DNA of 64,000 nt from an uncultured SAR116 cluster alpha proteobacterium (lineage in GTDB: Bacteria; Pseudomonadota; Alphaproteobacteria; Puniceispirillales; Marisalimonadaceae), in assembly GCA_902595515.1 (NCBI GenBank), contig CACJQK010000001.1, positions 1 through 64,000 of the forward strand, written 5' to 3'. The position numbers and the translations under genes are program-made. The notes under the pieces were generated by a model. It was given only the letters and a program-made list of their open reading frames with translations, did not search any database and was not told the DNA's origin. Of this stretch, positions 9,066 to 17,980 are shown piece by piece (the stretch's first letter is position 1; each line of letters starts with the position of its first letter).

Positions 9066-9296
9066 TTATCTTATTATAGTATTTTCAAAATCAACTTTCA
9101 ATTCTTCCAAATATCTTTCAGCTTCAATAAACTTGTTGTTAGCCTCTTTTAAATCTTTTTTTATTGAATCAAGTTTAGCTTTATTAGTAATGCTTTCCGC
9201 GACATGGCTTTCAAGTATTTTCATGCTCTCATCAAATGATTCTTGCAATTTTCTGATATTCTCTAACTTAATTCTATTTTTTTCGTGAAATTTCAT
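9066..9296 (-). CDS. Small coiled-coil protein upstream of zapA (possibly DUF4164-like)
   Basis: A 76-aa protein with almost continuous charged heptad-like sequence ('ENIRKLQESFDESMKILESH', 'KKDLKEANNKFIEAERYLEE') and no membrane segment. Many alphaproteobacteria carry a small DUF4164 coiled-coil gene immediately before zapA, so I assign it tentatively by position and character. A role in division together with ZapA is plausible but unproven. ATG start; 17 bp before zapA; a candidate promoter lies just upstream. Confidence 0.6.
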   Translation of the reverse strand: MKFHEKNRIKLENIRKLQESFDESMKILESHVAESITNKAKLDSIKKDLKEANNKFIEAERYLEELKVDFENTIIR

Positions 9297-9335
9297 TAGT
9301 AACTACTCAATATATAATTAATTTTATAAATAAAT

Positions 9336-9365
9336 ATCATAACAGATCTAACTTAGGATAGACAA
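9336..9365 (-). promoter_or_regulatory. Candidate sigma70 promoter for the zapA operon
   Basis: On the minus strand, TTGTCT (-35) and TATGAT (-10, 5 of 6 consensus bases) are separated by 18 bp, placing a start about 35 nt upstream of the coiled-coil gene. It lies in the 167-bp divergent region shared with fba. Prediction by eye in AT-rich DNA. Confidence 0.4.
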
Positions 9366-9463
9366 ATTTTATTGTATTTAATAAAATTTAAATTTATAGG
9401 TAATAAATACTATATTACTATGTTTAGTCCAATGATCCATTATGCTTCAAGGAAATTTTTAAA

Positions 9464-10390
9464 ATGAAATTTACAAGAAATATTAAAAAAATATTAAGTT
9501 ATTATGAAAGTGATAATCCTGGTGTAAAAACAAATTTGGCAAGAATTCTAATGTCTGGGAAATTAGGTGGAACTGGAAAGTTAGTTATACTTCCTGTCGA
9601 TCAGGGATTTGAACATGGTCCTGCTAGATCTTTTGCCAAAAATACCTTAGCATATGATCCTCACTATCACTTTAATTTAGCAATTGACGCAGGACTAAAT
9701 GCATTTGCTGCTCCATTAGGCATGCTAGAGGCTGGGGCTGACACATTTGCAGGTCAAATCCCTCTAATAATGAAAGTTAATAGTTCTAATTCTCTATCTA
9801 ACGAGAAAACTGCGCCTTCACAAGCTTTAACTGGCAGTGTGACTGAGGCTATTAGATTAGGTTGTTCTGCAGTCGGATTTACAATTTATCCTGGATCTGA
9901 AATGGCCTTAGATATGATATCAGAAATACAAGAAATTGCTGCTGAAGCAAAAGACGCTGGACTTGCTGTCGTAGTATGGAGTTATCCAAGAGGTGGTAAT
10001 ATTAGTAAAGAAGGGGAAACTGCTATTGACATAGTTTCTTATGCTGCTCATATGGCAGCTCTTGTTGGTGCACATATTATTAAAGTTAAACCTCCAACTT
10101 CTCATATAGAACAAGACGAAGCTAAAAAGGTTTATGTGTCAGAGAATATTCCTATTGCGTCATTAAACGAAAGAATAAAACATGTCGTTCAGTCATGTTT
10201 TAATGGTAAAAGAATTGTAGTTTTTTCAGGTGGTTCATCTAAAGATAAGGAGAGCCTCTTAGAAGAAATAAAAGAATTGTATTTAGGTGGAGCTAGTGGA
10301 TCAATAATTGGTAGAAATTCTTTTCAAAGACCATACAGTGAAGCACTGATTTTATTGAACCAAATTATAGATATTTATAAGGGAAAATAA
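9464..10390 (+). CDS. fbaB: Class I fructose-bisphosphate aldolase (DhnA/FbaB type)
   Basis: Schiff-base aldolase for cleavage or synthesis of fructose 1,6-bisphosphate in glycolysis and gluconeogenesis. The 308-aa protein has the DhnA-type TIM-barrel hallmarks 'LVILPVDQGFEHGP' (about 42-55) and 'GAHIIKVKPP', whose lysine region corresponds to the Schiff-base site, plus a phosphate-binding 'VVFSGGSSKD' and 'GGASGSIIGRNSFQRP'. It is not the class II metal-dependent type. An AAGGAA lies about 10 nt before the ATG. efp follows after one base, so the two are probably co-transcribed. Confidence 0.93.
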   Translation: MKFTRNIKKILSYYESDNPGVKTNLARILMSGKLGGTGKLVILPVDQGFEHGPARSFAKNTLAYDPHYHFNLAIDAGLNAFAAPLGMLEAGADTFAGQIPLIMKVNSSNSLSNEKTAPSQALTGSVTEAIRLGCSAVGFTIYPGSEMALDMISEIQEIAAEAKDAGLAVVVWSYPRGGNISKEGETAIDIVSYAAHMAALVGAHIIKVKPPTSHIEQDEAKKVYVSENIPIASLNERIKHVVQSCFNGKRIVVFSGGSSKDKESLLEEIKELYLGGASGSIIGRNSFQRPYSEALILLNQIIDIYKGK

Positions 10391-10391
10391 G

Positions 10392-10958
10392 TTGAAAGTT
10401 AATGGAAATACAATTAAACCTGGAAATGTCATAGAACATAAAAAAGGATTATGGGTAGCAACTAAAACAAGTCATGTTAAACCCGGTAAAGGTGGAGCTT
10501 TTGCCCAAATAGAATTAAGAAATTTAAAAGATGGTACGAAACTTAACGAGCGCTTTAGATCATCAGAAAGCGTTGAAAAAGTAATTCTTGAAGAAACCCC
10601 ACATATCTTTTTGTATAAAGAAGATGAAAATTTTATATTCATGAACAATGACACTTTCGAACAGATGAGTGTTGGCATCAATATGATAGGAGACCAATCT
10701 GCTTTTTTACAAGATGGCATGACTGTTATTATTAATATATATAATGATGAGCCTGTTTCGATAATTATGCCAGATAGTTGTGTTGAGGAAATAATTGAAG
10801 CTGACGCTGTTATAAAAGGCCAAACTGTCTCTTCATCATTCAAGCCTGCCATATTAAAAAATGGTGTAAAAGTGATGGTTCCTGGACATATCGAGGTTGG
10901 CACAAAAATAGTAGTAAGACCATCTGATAATACATATATAGAAAAAGCAAAAAATTAG
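10392..10958 (+). CDS. efp: Elongation factor P
   Basis: EF-P relieves ribosome stalling at polyproline stretches. The 188-aa protein has three beta domains; the domain I loop 'VKPGKGGAF' carries the tip lysine (Lys33) that is post-translationally modified in many bacteria, and the C-terminal 'GTKIVVRPSDNTYIEKA' is typical. The start codon is TTG, one base after the fbaB stop; alignment (M-K-V-N-G-N-T-I-K-P-G) shows this is the true start. No modification enzyme is encoded in the window. Confidence 0.96.
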   Translation: MKVNGNTIKPGNVIEHKKGLWVATKTSHVKPGKGGAFAQIELRNLKDGTKLNERFRSSESVEKVILEETPHIFLYKEDENFIFMNNDTFEQMSVGINMIGDQSAFLQDGMTVIINIYNDEPVSIIMPDSCVEEIIEADAVIKGQTVSSSFKPAILKNGVKVMVPGHIEVGTKIVVRPSDNTYIEKAKN

Positions 10959-10999
10959 TATTATTGTAAGATTAAATTTTTACCTATTTTGGAGTGATA

Positions 11000-11809
11000 A
11001 TGAGTAATAGATCACCACTTTTAAATGTTATTTTTCAGTCCATTAATAAGGTAACTAAAAATATATTAAGAGATTTTGGAGAAATAGAAAATTTACAAGT
11101 ATCTCCTAATTCATTGGAACAATTTGTTTTAAAAACTGAGAAAAAAATTTCTACATCTCTTTTAAAGGATTTGAAAAAATCAAGACCAGAATGGGGTATA
11201 AAGTTATATAATGATCAGGATTATGTTAAAGATAAATATTATTGGATTGTAGATACATTAAATGGTCGATTTAATTTTTTACATGGGTTACCACATTTCG
11301 CAATTTCTGTTTCTGTAGAGCTTAATAATGAAATATTATCTAGTGTTATCTTTGATCCAATAAGAGACGAATTATATTTTGCTGAAAAAGGGAAAGGCTC
11401 TTTTCAAAATGATAGAAGAATAAGAGTTTCAAATAGAAAAGTATTAAAATCATGTGTGTTTTCAATATGCGACGAATATACTTTTGATAAAGAATTCTCA
11501 ATTTTAAATTCTTATGAAAAAATCAATATTTTGTCATATCAGTCTTCTTCAGTTATACGTTCATTTGGTTCTTCAGCTCTAAGTTTCGCATGGTTAGCTT
11601 CTGGAAAAATTGATTGCTTATTTGTAAATAATCTAAAAAAAAATCAAATAGCATGTGGCGAATTAATTATTAAAGAAGCAGGAGGCTATTTAACTAACTT
11701 AAAATACATTAATGCTTATGGCACTCAGGGTGGTTTATTAATAGGTGCTAATCCCATACTACACAAAGAAATTTTGAAGAAATTAAATAACAAAGATTTA
11801 AATTATTAA
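11000..11809 (+). CDS. Inositol monophosphatase-family protein, SuhB-like, probably catalytically inactive
   Basis: The 269-aa protein aligns along its whole length with SuhB/inositol monophosphatases ('GLPHFAISVSVE', 'IFDPIRDELYFAEKGKGSF', 'IIKEAGGYLTNL'). However, the metal-binding motifs are degraded: the EES glutamate is replaced in 'IKLYND', DPLDGTTNF has become 'DTLNGRFNF' (second Asp to Asn, Thr to Arg), and the WDxAAGE motif reads 'NQIACGE' (Asp to Gln). Three of four metal ligands are therefore missing. E. coli SuhB also works in rRNA antitermination independently of catalysis, so a structural role is possible. Start chosen at the ATG at 11000, 5 nt after GGAG; the track's GTG overlaps that Shine-Dalgarno. 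Confidence 0.85.
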   Translation: MSNRSPLLNVIFQSINKVTKNILRDFGEIENLQVSPNSLEQFVLKTEKKISTSLLKDLKKSRPEWGIKLYNDQDYVKDKYYWIVDTLNGRFNFLHGLPHFAISVSVELNNEILSSVIFDPIRDELYFAEKGKGSFQNDRRIRVSNRKVLKSCVFSICDEYTFDKEFSILNSYEKINILSYQSSSVIRSFGSSALSFAWLASGKIDCLFVNNLKKNQIACGELIIKEAGGYLTNLKYINAYGTQGGLLIGANPILHKEILKKLNNKDLNY

Positions 11810-11824
11810 TATTTTGATATATGT

Positions 11825-11847
11825 CATTAAAAAGTCATGTTTTAATG
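11825..11847 (+). other. AT-rich inverted repeat between suhB-like and MotA-like genes
   Basis: CATTAAAA and TTTTAATG form a perfect 8-bp stem with a 7-nt loop, 16 bp after the suhB-like stop codon. No T tract follows, so it is not a standard intrinsic terminator. It could be a weak processing or pausing hairpin between two sub-operons, or chance in AT-rich DNA. Confidence 0.3.
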
Positions 11848-11896
11848 TTCAATATAAGCTGTATTTTATAGATAAATCTTTGATGAGGGTATAGAA

Positions 11897-12949
11897 ATGA
11901 CAGATCCAAATAAATATGCTTTTAGAATGTTATTCTTGCTAGTGATAGTTGCCTTACTAATAACCATATTATTTGAACCTCTTAAAAATGCTTTTGAAGG
12001 AAACGTTGTACTAAATAGTGTAATAGTTAGTACATTTATTTTAGGAACAATTTTCTCTTTTCGTCAAACAGTCCGCCTAAGTAAGGAAGCTAAATGGCTT
12101 AAATTTATAAAAAGAAAAGATAGTTTAATGCCAGCTAATGTGGCATCAAAAATCAAACCAATTCTGCTTGCACCTGTAGCTGCTGTCCTTTCAGATGACA
12201 GAAATGAGAATCCATCTTTGTCTGCAAATTCTCTTGGTACTATTTTAGATGGTGTTTCATCAAGATTGGATGAAAGTAGAGAAATACTAAGGTATATGAT
12301 TGGACTTCTAGTATTTTTAGGATTATTAGGAACTTTTTGGGGTTTGTTACAAACAATTTCTTCAGTGTCTGGAGTAATAAATACAATTGATTTTAATATT
12401 GGCAATATTTCTAATAAAGGAAATGCATTATTTATGGAAATTCAAAAAGGATTAAGTGCTCCACTTGACGGAATGTCTACTGCTTTTTCTTCTTCTTTAT
12501 TTGGCTTAGCTGGATCATTAATATTAGGTTTTCTTGACCTCCAAGTAGGACAGGCTAGTAACAGATTTTTCAATGAACTAGAAGATTGGTTATCACAAAT
12601 GGCTATTTTTACTACAAATGAATTAGGAAATTCTGGTTTGAGTGAGGCCGCTGTTGAAAGTCTTGCACTAGTTGCGAAAAGAGCAAATCAAAATGAAAAT
12701 GATAGAGTAAGAGTTTCAGAAAATATTAATGAACTTAATATTGTTTTAGATAGACTAGTAGAAAAACTTGACGAAGACAGGTCCATCAAAGATTATTTAG
12801 TAAAAATTTCCTCTATATTAAAAAATTTAGGAAATGAAAATACTGGTAAAATTTCTGAAATCCAATCTAGTTTAACCATTGAACTAAGGGCTATTTCTAA
12901 GCAATTATCAAATTTGGAAAAATCAATTGCCAAGCTTAATAACAAATAA
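11897..12949 (+). CDS. MotA/TolQ/ExbB-like proton-channel family protein
   Basis: A 350-aa inner-membrane protein with four predicted helices: about residues 9-30, 37-57, 130-155 ('LLVFLGLLGTFWGLLQTISS') and 192-215 ('STAFSSSLFGLAGSLILGFL'). The last two match the paired channel helices of MotA/TolQ/ExbB. A cytoplasmic segment (58-128) and a roughly 130-residue C-terminal tail with coiled-coil character complete it. It pairs with the downstream MotB/OmpA-like gene (28 bp), so the two probably form an ion-driven stator. It differs clearly from TolQ in this same window. The pair is conserved downstream of efp/suhB in other alphaproteobacteria, as far as I recall; function is not established. 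Confidence 0.85.
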   Translation: MTDPNKYAFRMLFLLVIVALLITILFEPLKNAFEGNVVLNSVIVSTFILGTIFSFRQTVRLSKEAKWLKFIKRKDSLMPANVASKIKPILLAPVAAVLSDDRNENPSLSANSLGTILDGVSSRLDESREILRYMIGLLVFLGLLGTFWGLLQTISSVSGVINTIDFNIGNISNKGNALFMEIQKGLSAPLDGMSTAFSSSLFGLAGSLILGFLDLQVGQASNRFFNELEDWLSQMAIFTTNELGNSGLSEAAVESLALVAKRANQNENDRVRVSENINELNIVLDRLVEKLDEDRSIKDYLVKISSILKNLGNENTGKISEIQSSLTIELRAISKQLSNLEKSIAKLNNK

Positions 12950-12977
12950 AAGATGAGATGTCTTATCGAGATTCTTA

Positions 12978-14123
12978 ATGATACAAAATAGAATTAGAAA
13001 AAAACAATTAGATTACACTTGGCCAGGTTTTGTTGATGCTTTGTCAAGTCTTCTAATGGTAATAATATTTGTACTAATGATTTTTGTTATTTCTCAATTT
13101 TTTATTTCCCAAAAAATGAGTGGTCAAGACGAAGCTCTTTCAAAGTTAAGAAATAATTTAACTGAGCTTAGCGAGCTACTCTCATTGGAAAGAGGTACAA
13201 CAACAGAACTTACTGCACAACTCTCTGTTTTAGAAGAACGAATTGAGGTAATTAAAGAAGATCTATTCAAGGAAAAAGAAATAACAAGACAATATCAAGA
13301 AGAACTTACAGGAACAAAAAATATTATTACTTTAAATGAGAGTGAAATTAATAAACTAAAAAAAGCTCTTGATGAAAAAATTATGGAAAATAAAAAGTTT
13401 TCGACTGATATCTCAGCCTTAAATAAACAAGTTAGTATGAAAAATTTTGAAATTCAAAATAAGGAAAATATTTTAAAAGCTAATAAAGAAGAGGTAAACC
13501 AACTAATAGCTACAACGTTAAATTTAAAAAATAAACTGACTCAACTTCAAACTCTGTTATCAGCCTATAAAGCAAAAGATAAAAAGGAAAATGTTAAAAC
13601 TGTAAACCTAGGAAAAGATGTAAACTCAGCTCTGGCCAGAAGAGTAGAAGAACTAGAAAAATTTAAATCTGATTTTTTTGGAAGAGTAAAAGAGCTCATA
13701 AAAGGTAGAAAAGAAATTAGAGTAGTTGGTGATAGATTTGTATTTCAATCAGAAGTTCTTTTTTCTTTGGGCTCTGATGAACTTGGTGTAGATGGACAAC
13801 TAGAAATGCAGAAGCTAGCTACTACTTTAATGGAAATTGAAAAATCATTGCCTACGGATATAGATTGGATTTTACAAATTGAAGGTCACACTGATAGTTT
13901 ACCAGTAAAAAAAGGACAGCCTTATAAGGATAATTGGGAGTTATCCACTAAAAGAGCATTGTCAGTATTAAGATTTTTGATAAAGCAAGGTATTGCTCCA
14001 AGCAGGTTATCTGCGTCAGGATATGGGAGTTTTCAACCAATTGATAAAAAAAAGACAAAATCTGCAAGAATGAAAAATAGAAGAATAGAAATGAAAATTA
14101 CACAAAACATTAAACTTAAATAA
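12978..14123 (+). CDS. MotB-like peptidoglycan-binding protein with long coiled coil (OmpA domain)
   Basis: A 381-aa single-pass protein. The N-terminal membrane helix (about 17-47) begins 'WPGFVDALSSLLMVIIFVL', placing an Asp where MotB has its essential proton-binding Asp. A long alpha-helical coiled coil follows (about 50-230, Glu/Lys/Leu-rich), then a C-terminal OmpA/MotB domain (about 250-380) with the peptidoglycan-binding signatures 'IEGHTDSLPV', 'NWELSTKRALSVLRFL' and 'SASGYG...NRRIEMKI'. Together with the upstream MotA-like protein it looks like a cell-wall-anchored, ion-driven motor. There are no flagellar genes nearby, so it is not annotated as motB. Confidence 0.85.
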   Translation: MIQNRIRKKQLDYTWPGFVDALSSLLMVIIFVLMIFVISQFFISQKMSGQDEALSKLRNNLTELSELLSLERGTTTELTAQLSVLEERIEVIKEDLFKEKEITRQYQEELTGTKNIITLNESEINKLKKALDEKIMENKKFSTDISALNKQVSMKNFEIQNKENILKANKEEVNQLIATTLNLKNKLTQLQTLLSAYKAKDKKENVKTVNLGKDVNSALARRVEELEKFKSDFFGRVKELIKGRKEIRVVGDRFVFQSEVLFSLGSDELGVDGQLEMQKLATTLMEIEKSLPTDIDWILQIEGHTDSLPVKKGQPYKDNWELSTKRALSVLRFLIKQGIAPSRLSASGYGSFQPIDKKKTKSARMKNRRIEMKITQNIKLK

Positions 14124-14132
14124 AGAAGAGAT

Positions 14133-14429
14133 ATGATCCAAAACTTAATTGACAAATTTAATGCTAAATCTAAAGTACATTTATTAGTAATTTTTTTAGT
14201 TTTTGGTTTAAGTGGTTCTTTTTCGCTATGGGTTTCTTCACCGATCATGTCAGCTTTAGAATTAAAAAATATTTTAAATAATGATTTTCTATATATTTTT
14301 TTAAGATTTTTAATATTAATTCCCATCTACCAGTTTATTTTAATAATATTTGCTACTTTATTTGGTGAATTTGAATATTTTTGGAGATTTGAAAAAAAGT
14401 TTTTAAAACGTATTAAAATCATTAAATGA
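14133..14429 (+). CDS. Small two-helix membrane protein (DUF6787-like)
   Basis: A 98-aa protein with two hydrophobic helices (about residues 15-37 and 52-78) and a basic C-terminus ('RFEKKFLKRIKIIK'). The layout, including a conserved-looking 'FGEFEYFWRFEKKFLKR' after the second helix, resembles small DUF6787 membrane proteins. That is a family resemblance from memory, not a search. It starts 10 bp after the MotB-like gene with AGAAGAG upstream of its ATG, so it may be an accessory component of the same operon. Confidence 0.6.
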   Translation: MIQNLIDKFNAKSKVHLLVIFLVFGLSGSFSLWVSSPIMSALELKNILNNDFLYIFLRFLILIPIYQFILIIFATLFGEFEYFWRFEKKFLKRIKIIK

Positions 14430-14490
14430 CTTGAAATAAAATAATTTTAAATGTAGTTATATCAATAAATTAATAATGACTGAGATTACC

Positions 14491-14718
14491 ATGAAAAAAG
14501 ATATCCACCCAGATTATCACGAAATTACAGTAATAATGACAGACGGTAGTAAATATAAAACACGATCAACCATGGGAAAAGTTGGAGACACTCTTAAATT
14601 AGATATTGACCCCAAATCACATCCGGCTTGGACTGGTCAGCACAGAATCTTAGACACTGGTGGTCAAGTTGCCCGATTTAATAAAAGGTTTTCAGGCTTA
14701 GGTGTTAAAACCGATTAA
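14491..14718 (+). CDS. rpmE: 50S ribosomal protein L31
   Basis: L31 of the zinc-independent type: '[20 protein letters not shown]' and '[20 protein letters not shown]' are typical, and the CxxC zinc ligands are absent. Family members start MKKDIHP, so I place the start at the internal ATG at 14491 (75 aa) rather than the track ATG 15 bp earlier; a GAG lies upstream of it, but the signal is weak. Its stop overlaps the convergent glyS stop. Confidence 0.93.
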   Translation: MKKDIHPDYHEITVIMTDGSKYKTRSTMGKVGDTLKLDIDPKSHPAWTGQHRILDTGGQVARFNKRFSGLGVKTD

Positions 14719-16808
14719 TTTTCAATAAACTTAAAGCTCGAGAATTCTGAAATGGAGTTATGTAAGTTTTTTAATAAGTTTAATCTGTTTGTCTTAATAT
14801 TGTAATTATGGTGATTAACTATTACTTTGTCGAAGAATAACGAGATTGACTCATTCATTTTTATTAAACTAGTGATCAAAACTTTTTGAGATTCTTTACA
14901 TATGCCTTTTTTCTTTATTTCTTTTGAAAAAGAGTCGATAAAATTATAAATGTTTTCTTCTTCAATAGTTTCAAAAAATTTGATATTTACTTCAAATTGA
15001 GCATTGTTTGAAAATTTTTCACTTTTAAGTATATTATTAATACGTTTGAAATTAGCTAAAAAGATTTTAAAATCATTATTTTTAGTAAATTTCATTATAA
15101 TATCTATTCTACTTGAAATTGCTTTTATTGGTAAATCTTTTACAATTGTTGTATTTAAAACTGATTCAATTACATCAATTCTATTATTTTGATTAGAGAG
15201 TATAAATTTTAATTTATCAATCATGAATTCAATTAGGCTAAGTTTTATTGTTTGTGAAGAACAAACATATTCTTTTAAAGATGGCGCAATAATTTCATTT
15301 AATGACATATTAAGTTTCCAATTAATTAATATTTGAGCAATTGAAAATCCATTTCTTCTAAGAGCAAACGGATCTTTAGATCCAGTAGGTTTCTTACCTA
15401 TAGTAAAAAAACCTACCAAAGTATCAATCTTATCAACCATTGACAATAAAGATCCAATATTTGTTTCTGGCAAATTATCAGAAATACCCTTAGGTTTGTA
15501 ATGTTCAAAAATAGCTCTTGAAATTTCATCGGATTTGTTTTTTATTTTAGCATAATATCCCCCCATAATACCTTGGAGTTCAGGAAATTCCGTAACCATT
15601 TCAGAGACTAAATCTGCCTTTGATAAAAGAGTAGCTTGTTTAGCCAACTCTGATTTAACTCCAAAAGCTTGTGCAAAATTGGAAGAAATGTTAGCCATTC
15701 TTATGGTCTTATCATGCAAAGATCCTAAACCCTCATAAAACAAAACTTTTTTGAGTTTTTCATTCCAATTTTCAAATGTATTAGTAATGTCATTTTCAAA
15801 AAAATAACTAGCATCAGATAAGCGAGCATTTAAAACTCTCTGATTCCCTTCAATGACACTAAAATCCCTATCTTTTTCTTTAAGACTATTAGCAACAAAT
15901 AAAAATTTGGATACTAAATTATTTTTTTTGTCTAATATTGAAAAATACTTTTGATGCACACGCATTGCTGTCGATAATACTTCTCTCGGAAGTTTCATAA
16001 ATTTTTTACTAATGGATCCAATGAGAACATTAGGATATTCTACAAGACCAACAACTTCTTCTATCAAAGATTTATCATCAACTAATTTTAACTTTTCCTC
16101 CTCAAGTAAATATGAGGTGTCATTAATAATTTTCTGTAATCTTTTATTTCTGTCTATAATCACAAGATTATCTTCTAATAATTGCTCATAATTTTTTATC
16201 TTGTTAATAGTGATTTTTTTATCAATATGTCTGTGTGAATACGTAAAATTAGTAAAGTTTAAAAAAACATCTTTTCCTATTTTTATTTTACCCTTAACAA
16301 TATCATCATTAAGAAGCAAAACAATATTTCTAAGTGGTCGTGCCCACCTTAGATCTGTAAATCCCCATCTTTGACTCTTAGGCCAAACAAAGCCGTTAAC
16401 TATTTCATGAATTATATCTGGTAAAATTTCGCAAGTTTTTTTACCTTTGATCATTTGAGAATGGAAATAAAATTTTCCATTTTTTGTATCTTTTATAACA
16501 GTTTCATTAAGGTTTAATTGATTAGATTTTAGAAACCCATCAATTGCTTTTTGGTGTGCATCAAATCTTGGTCCTCTTTTTTCTATTTTTTGATCTTTTT
16601 GCTCTAACTCAATATTTTTAATAATAATTGATAAATGTCTTGGACCACTGTATGTTTTGAAACTTTCAAAATCTATCTCTCTTTGTGTGAGAGACTTAAT
16701 AAACAAATTTTTAAGTTGTTTTTCTGAGTTTAATTGCATCCTTGCAGGTATTTCCTCAGAAAAAAACTCTAAAAGTAAATTTCCTCTACTAATGTCCATT
16801 CTATTCAT
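14715..16808 (-). CDS. glyS: Glycine--tRNA ligase beta subunit
   Basis: Beta subunit of the bacterial alpha2beta2 glycyl-tRNA synthetase, involved in tRNA recognition. The 697-aa length is as expected. Visible signatures include '[14 protein letters not shown]' at the N-terminus, '[20 protein letters not shown]', '[12 protein letters not shown]', '[18 protein letters not shown]' and '[19 protein letters not shown]'. It overlaps glyQ by 8 bp, which allows translational coupling for subunit balance. A second Met three codons in (MDISRGN) is an alternative start. Confidence 0.97.
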   Translation of the reverse strand: MNRMDISRGNLLLEFFSEEIPARMQLNSEKQLKNLFIKSLTQREIDFESFKTYSGPRHLSIIIKNIELEQKDQKIEKRGPRFDAHQKAIDGFLKSNQLNLNETVIKDTKNGKFYFHSQMIKGKKTCEILPDIIHEIVNGFVWPKSQRWGFTDLRWARPLRNIVLLLNDDIVKGKIKIGKDVFLNFTNFTYSHRHIDKKITINKIKNYEQLLEDNLVIIDRNKRLQKIINDTSYLLEEEKLKLVDDKSLIEEVVGLVEYPNVLIGSISKKFMKLPREVLSTAMRVHQKYFSILDKKNNLVSKFLFVANSLKEKDRDFSVIEGNQRVLNARLSDASYFFENDITNTFENWNEKLKKVLFYEGLGSLHDKTIRMANISSNFAQAFGVKSELAKQATLLSKADLVSEMVTEFPELQGIMGGYYAKIKNKSDEISRAIFEHYKPKGISDNLPETNIGSLLSMVDKIDTLVGFFTIGKKPTGSKDPFALRRNGFSIAQILINWKLNMSLNEIIAPSLKEYVCSSQTIKLSLIEFMIDKLKFILSNQNNRIDVIESVLNTTIVKDLPIKAISSRIDIIMKFTKNNDFKIFLANFKRINNILKSEKFSNNAQFEVNIKFFETIEEENIYNFIDSFSKEIKKKGICKESQKVLITSLIKMNESISLFFDKVIVNHHNYNIKTNRLNLLKNLHNSISEFSSFKFIEN

Positions 16809-17688
16809 TTAATTTACCCATCCAAGCAAGACAAGACGATCTAGCCATATTTCTAACTCTTAAAATATAAGATTGTCTCTCAGAGACGGAAATAACACCT
16901 CTTGCATCTAACAGGTTGAAAATATGACTTGCTTTAATACATTGGTGATAAGCGGGTAGCGCTAAAGCATATTTCTTATTATTTAATAAATTTTTGCACT
17001 CTGTTTCAGAATCATTAAACTGCTTAAATAAAAAGGATGTCTCAGATTTTTCAAAATTATATATAGAAAATTCTTTTTCTTGCTGCAAAAAAATATCGCC
17101 ATAAGTTTTACCACCCTTATTTTTTTCAATACCGTCCCAATCTAAATCATAAACATTTTCAAGTTTTTGAATAAACATAGCTAATCTTTCAAGGCCATAG
17201 GTGATTTCACTTGCAACAGGTTTAACATCAATACCACCGACTTGTTGAAAATATGTAAATTGACTTATTTCCATGCCATCGCACCAAATTTCCCAACCTA
17301 AACCTGAAGCACCAAGTGTAGGACTCTCCCAATCATCTTCTACAAACCTGATGTCATGATCTTTAGGGTTGAGGCCAATAAATTTTAAACTCTCTAGGTA
17401 TAAATTTTGTATCTCTTCAGGGGATGGTTGAATAATCACCTGAAATTGATAATAATGTTGGAGTCTGTTGGGATTTTCACCATATCTCCCATCTGTTGGT
17501 CTTCGACACGGTTGAACATAAGCAGCTTTCCAAATTGGGTCTGGACCTAAAACCCTCAGTATTGTTGCAGGGTGAAATGTACCAGCACCAACTTCAAGAT
17601 CATACGGTTGTAGCAAAACACACCCTTGGTCAATCCAAAAAGATTGAAGTTTCGTAATGATGCTCTGAAAACAATTTATTTTACTCAT
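16801..17688 (-). CDS. glyQ: Glycine--tRNA ligase alpha subunit
   Basis: Catalytic class II subunit that activates glycine. The 295-aa protein carries '[20 protein letters not shown]', '[20 protein letters not shown]' (motif 2 region), '[20 protein letters not shown]' and '[14 protein letters not shown]' (motif 3). It is the first gene of the glyQS pair and is separated by 69 bp from the upstream small zinc-ribbon gene. Confidence 0.98.
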   Translation of the reverse strand: MSKINCFQSIITKLQSFWIDQGCVLLQPYDLEVGAGTFHPATILRVLGPDPIWKAAYVQPCRRPTDGRYGENPNRLQHYYQFQVIIQPSPEEIQNLYLESLKFIGLNPKDHDIRFVEDDWESPTLGASGLGWEIWCDGMEISQFTYFQQVGGIDVKPVASEITYGLERLAMFIQKLENVYDLDWDGIEKNKGGKTYGDIFLQQEKEFSIYNFEKSETSFLFKQFNDSETECKNLLNNKKYALALPAYHQCIKASHIFNLLDARGVISVSERQSYILRVRNMARSSCLAWMGKLNE

Positions 17689-17757
17689 TTGATTTAACTA
17701 GTTGTTGCACATTGAAATAATTTTTTTAAATCTGATCTTTTGGAAATAATTTTTTAT

Positions 17758-17976
17758 CTATTTCGAATTAGAACATTCTTTATTATTGCACTTTTTTCCG
17801 GTACTCCACAAACCACAAACATCACATTTAAAAGCATCTATTCCTTTTTTGTTAATATTCTCATTTTTTTGTTTGTTATTAGCTAGGTTAATTTTTCTTT
17901 TCTCAACAATTTTGAAAATGTACCAGACAGCTGCTAAAATTATTATAAGCCAAAAAACTTTACCTATGGAAAGCAT
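17758..17976 (-). CDS. Small membrane protein with C-terminal zinc-ribbon-like cysteines
   Basis: A 72-aa hypothetical protein. One N-terminal membrane helix (about residues 5-22, 'VFWLIIILAAVWYIFKIV') is followed by a basic linker and a tail with four cysteines arranged 'CDVCGLWSTGKKCNNKEC', suitable for binding one metal ion. Small membrane proteins with a similar tail occur near sppA or glyQ in other alphaproteobacteria, to my recollection. It starts 4 bp after the S49 peptidase gene and so probably belongs to that transcript. Function unknown. Confidence 0.7.
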   Translation of the reverse strand: MLSIGKVFWLIIILAAVWYIFKIVEKRKINLANNKQKNENINKKGIDAFKCDVCGLWSTGKKCNNKECSNSK

Positions 17977-17980
17977 AATA

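Noticed and set aside
11897-14123. Zorya-type anti-phage system (ZorA/ZorB)
   Set aside because: The MotA/MotB-like pair superficially resembles ZorAB, but no ZorC, ZorD or ZorE follows; the flanks are efp, suhB and rpmE, a core setting.
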